Assembly (NCBI GenBank): GCA_013146195.2
Contig: CM028377.1
Span: 21,071,980 to 21,135,979, forward strand
Source: Codonopsis lanceolata
Lineage: Eukaryota; Streptophyta; Magnoliopsida; Asterales; Campanulaceae
Length of the DNA: 64,000 bases
Direction: 5' to 3'
The notes beneath the pieces were generated by a model. That model saw nothing but the letters and a program-made list of their open reading frames with translations. It had not been told where the DNA came from and ran no database searches. The stretch's first letter is position 1. Each line of letters opens with the position of its first letter. Position numbers and translations under genes: made by a program. Below, piece by piece: positions 63,330 to 64,000 of this stretch.

Positions 63330-64000
63330 ATGGGCTGCGTCCTCGGTACCACTACCACCGCTGATGACCGGACTCCTCATCGGAGCCCCTCCGCAGCTCC
63401 CTTACCTCGCCGTAAATCCGAGCAGACTTCCGAACCTACTGTAGATGGACTCATCGTTAAAAATGATGGACTTGGTGTAGATACACAGACGATCCGGCAT
63501 ACTGGCGATTTCCCGGCTCCCGGACGTCGTAGGCTGCAGCCGGACTATTGCTTGAAGACCGCTCAAGGCTGGCCGTCGTGGCTCTGCGCCGTCGCCGGCG
63601 ACGCCATCAAGGATTGGACCCCTCGCCGTGCCAACACTTTCCAAAAGCTCGATAAGGTTCTCCAAAAACCCTAAAATCTGTGCATAAATCCATTATTGTA
63701 TATATAATTAATTAATTACAATCAATTGTGGATTTTGATACTGATTTTTATTATTATTTTTGATTGATTTAGATTGGCCAAGGGACGTATAGCAATGTTT
63801 ATAAAGCTAGGGATTTGTTAACAGGGAAGATAGTGGCTTTGAAGAAGGTCAGGTTTGATAATTTAGAGCCAGAGAGCGTCAAGTTCATGGCTAGAGAGAT
63901 TCTTGTCTTGAAAAAGCTGAATCATCCCAACATTATTAAACTTGAAGGATTGGTTACCTCAAGAATGTCCTGTAGTCTTTACCTTGTTTTCGAATACATG
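63330..64000 (+). CDS. CDK-like Ser/Thr protein kinase, 5' part (At1g54610/IBS1-type)
   Basis: Exon 1 is 63330-63656 (109 codons), intron 63657-63772 (GT-AG), and exon 2 runs from 63773 past the window edge. The protein starts MGCVLG, a likely N-myristoylation site with a following Cys that may be palmitoylated, so membrane attachment is expected. After a Pro/Ser/Arg-rich leader and WPSWLCAVAGDAIKDWTPRR comes the kinase domain: Gly loop GQGTYSNVYKARD (about 111-123), ATP-binding Lys133 in VALKKV, the ESVKFMAREI helix with the conserved Glu, and LYLVFEYM at the hinge. This order fits the plant CDK-like group with N-terminal MGCVxG (CRK9/CDKC-like, IBS1). The catalytic loop and activation segment are outside the window. 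Nothing is broken in the visible part. Confidence 0.9.

Overview
The window is nuclear DNA of a flowering plant, most likely a eudicot. The genes are intron-rich, the background is AT-rich, and most of the sequence is transposable elements: Sirevirus-like, copia and Tat/PMD-type LTR elements, L1 LINE, Helitron, MULE, hAT-like and Stowaway MITEs. A chloroplast petA fragment is present in the nuclear sequence. The species cannot be named from the sequence.

Two host genes look intact. The first is a UBC27-type ubiquitin-conjugating enzyme (E2) with a C-terminal UBA domain. It has five exons with canonical junctions between 9913 and 15342 and encodes 194 aa; intron 2 is swollen to 4.2 kb by a TIR transposon, two MITEs and a LINE. 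The second is the 5' end of a CDK-like Ser/Thr kinase starting at 63330 and running off the right edge. A 45-aa single-pass membrane ORF at 16535-16672 (minus) is a possible extra small gene.

Broken host sequences: exon 1 of a dynamin-related protein 2 (DRP2) gene (19202-19348), two frameshifted pieces of a SKU5/SKS-type multicopper-oxidase-like gene separated by 3.4 kb of insertions (19930-20320 and 23743-23912), a clathrin-assembly (ANTH/AP180-like) fragment captured inside a Pack-MULE (24423-25826), and the petA fragment (16914-17190, minus).

Layout. 1-2666: 3' end of a Sirevirus-like copia element (env-like ORF, polypurine tract, 3' LTR). 2863-3895: TIR transposon with a long purine microsatellite. 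3930-5177: hAT-like debris. 6083-9654: Helitron H1 with a decayed helicase end and a nested MULE with a perfect 9-bp target duplication. 9770-15342: UBC27. 16225-18728: small ORF, petA insert, plain intergenic DNA. 18729-24248: DRP2 and SKS pseudogene pieces with Helitron H2 (minus) and SINE-like inserts. 24249-26566: 68-bp minisatellite split by the Pack-MULE. 26771-33260: decayed Ty1/copia element with a truncated 5' LTR. 33261-36193: two related LTR-like blocks in inverted orientation. 36194-40290: MITE-bearing intergenic DNA. 40300-41222: 3' end of a Tat-like LTR element. 41223-49668: large element with plant-mobile-domain (PMD) and DUF7745-like reading frames, split by a solo LTR. 50342-52356: a second solo LTR. 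53895 to about 57700: non-autonomous Tat-like element with an antisense spliced gene. 58084-60863: head-to-tail array of Helitron ends. 62447-62873: hAT-like MITE. 63330-64000: kinase gene.

There is no operon-like logic here; the history is one of repeated nested insertion around two functional genes. The most useful leads are the Pack-MULE whose arms carry inverted captured coding sequence (a potential small-RNA hairpin), the minisatellite whose units each hold two stem-loops, the Helitron array, the solo LTR whose removal with one target-site copy reopens a PMD exon, and the spliced antisense gene in the Tat-like element. All calls are by eye; no alignment or database search was run.
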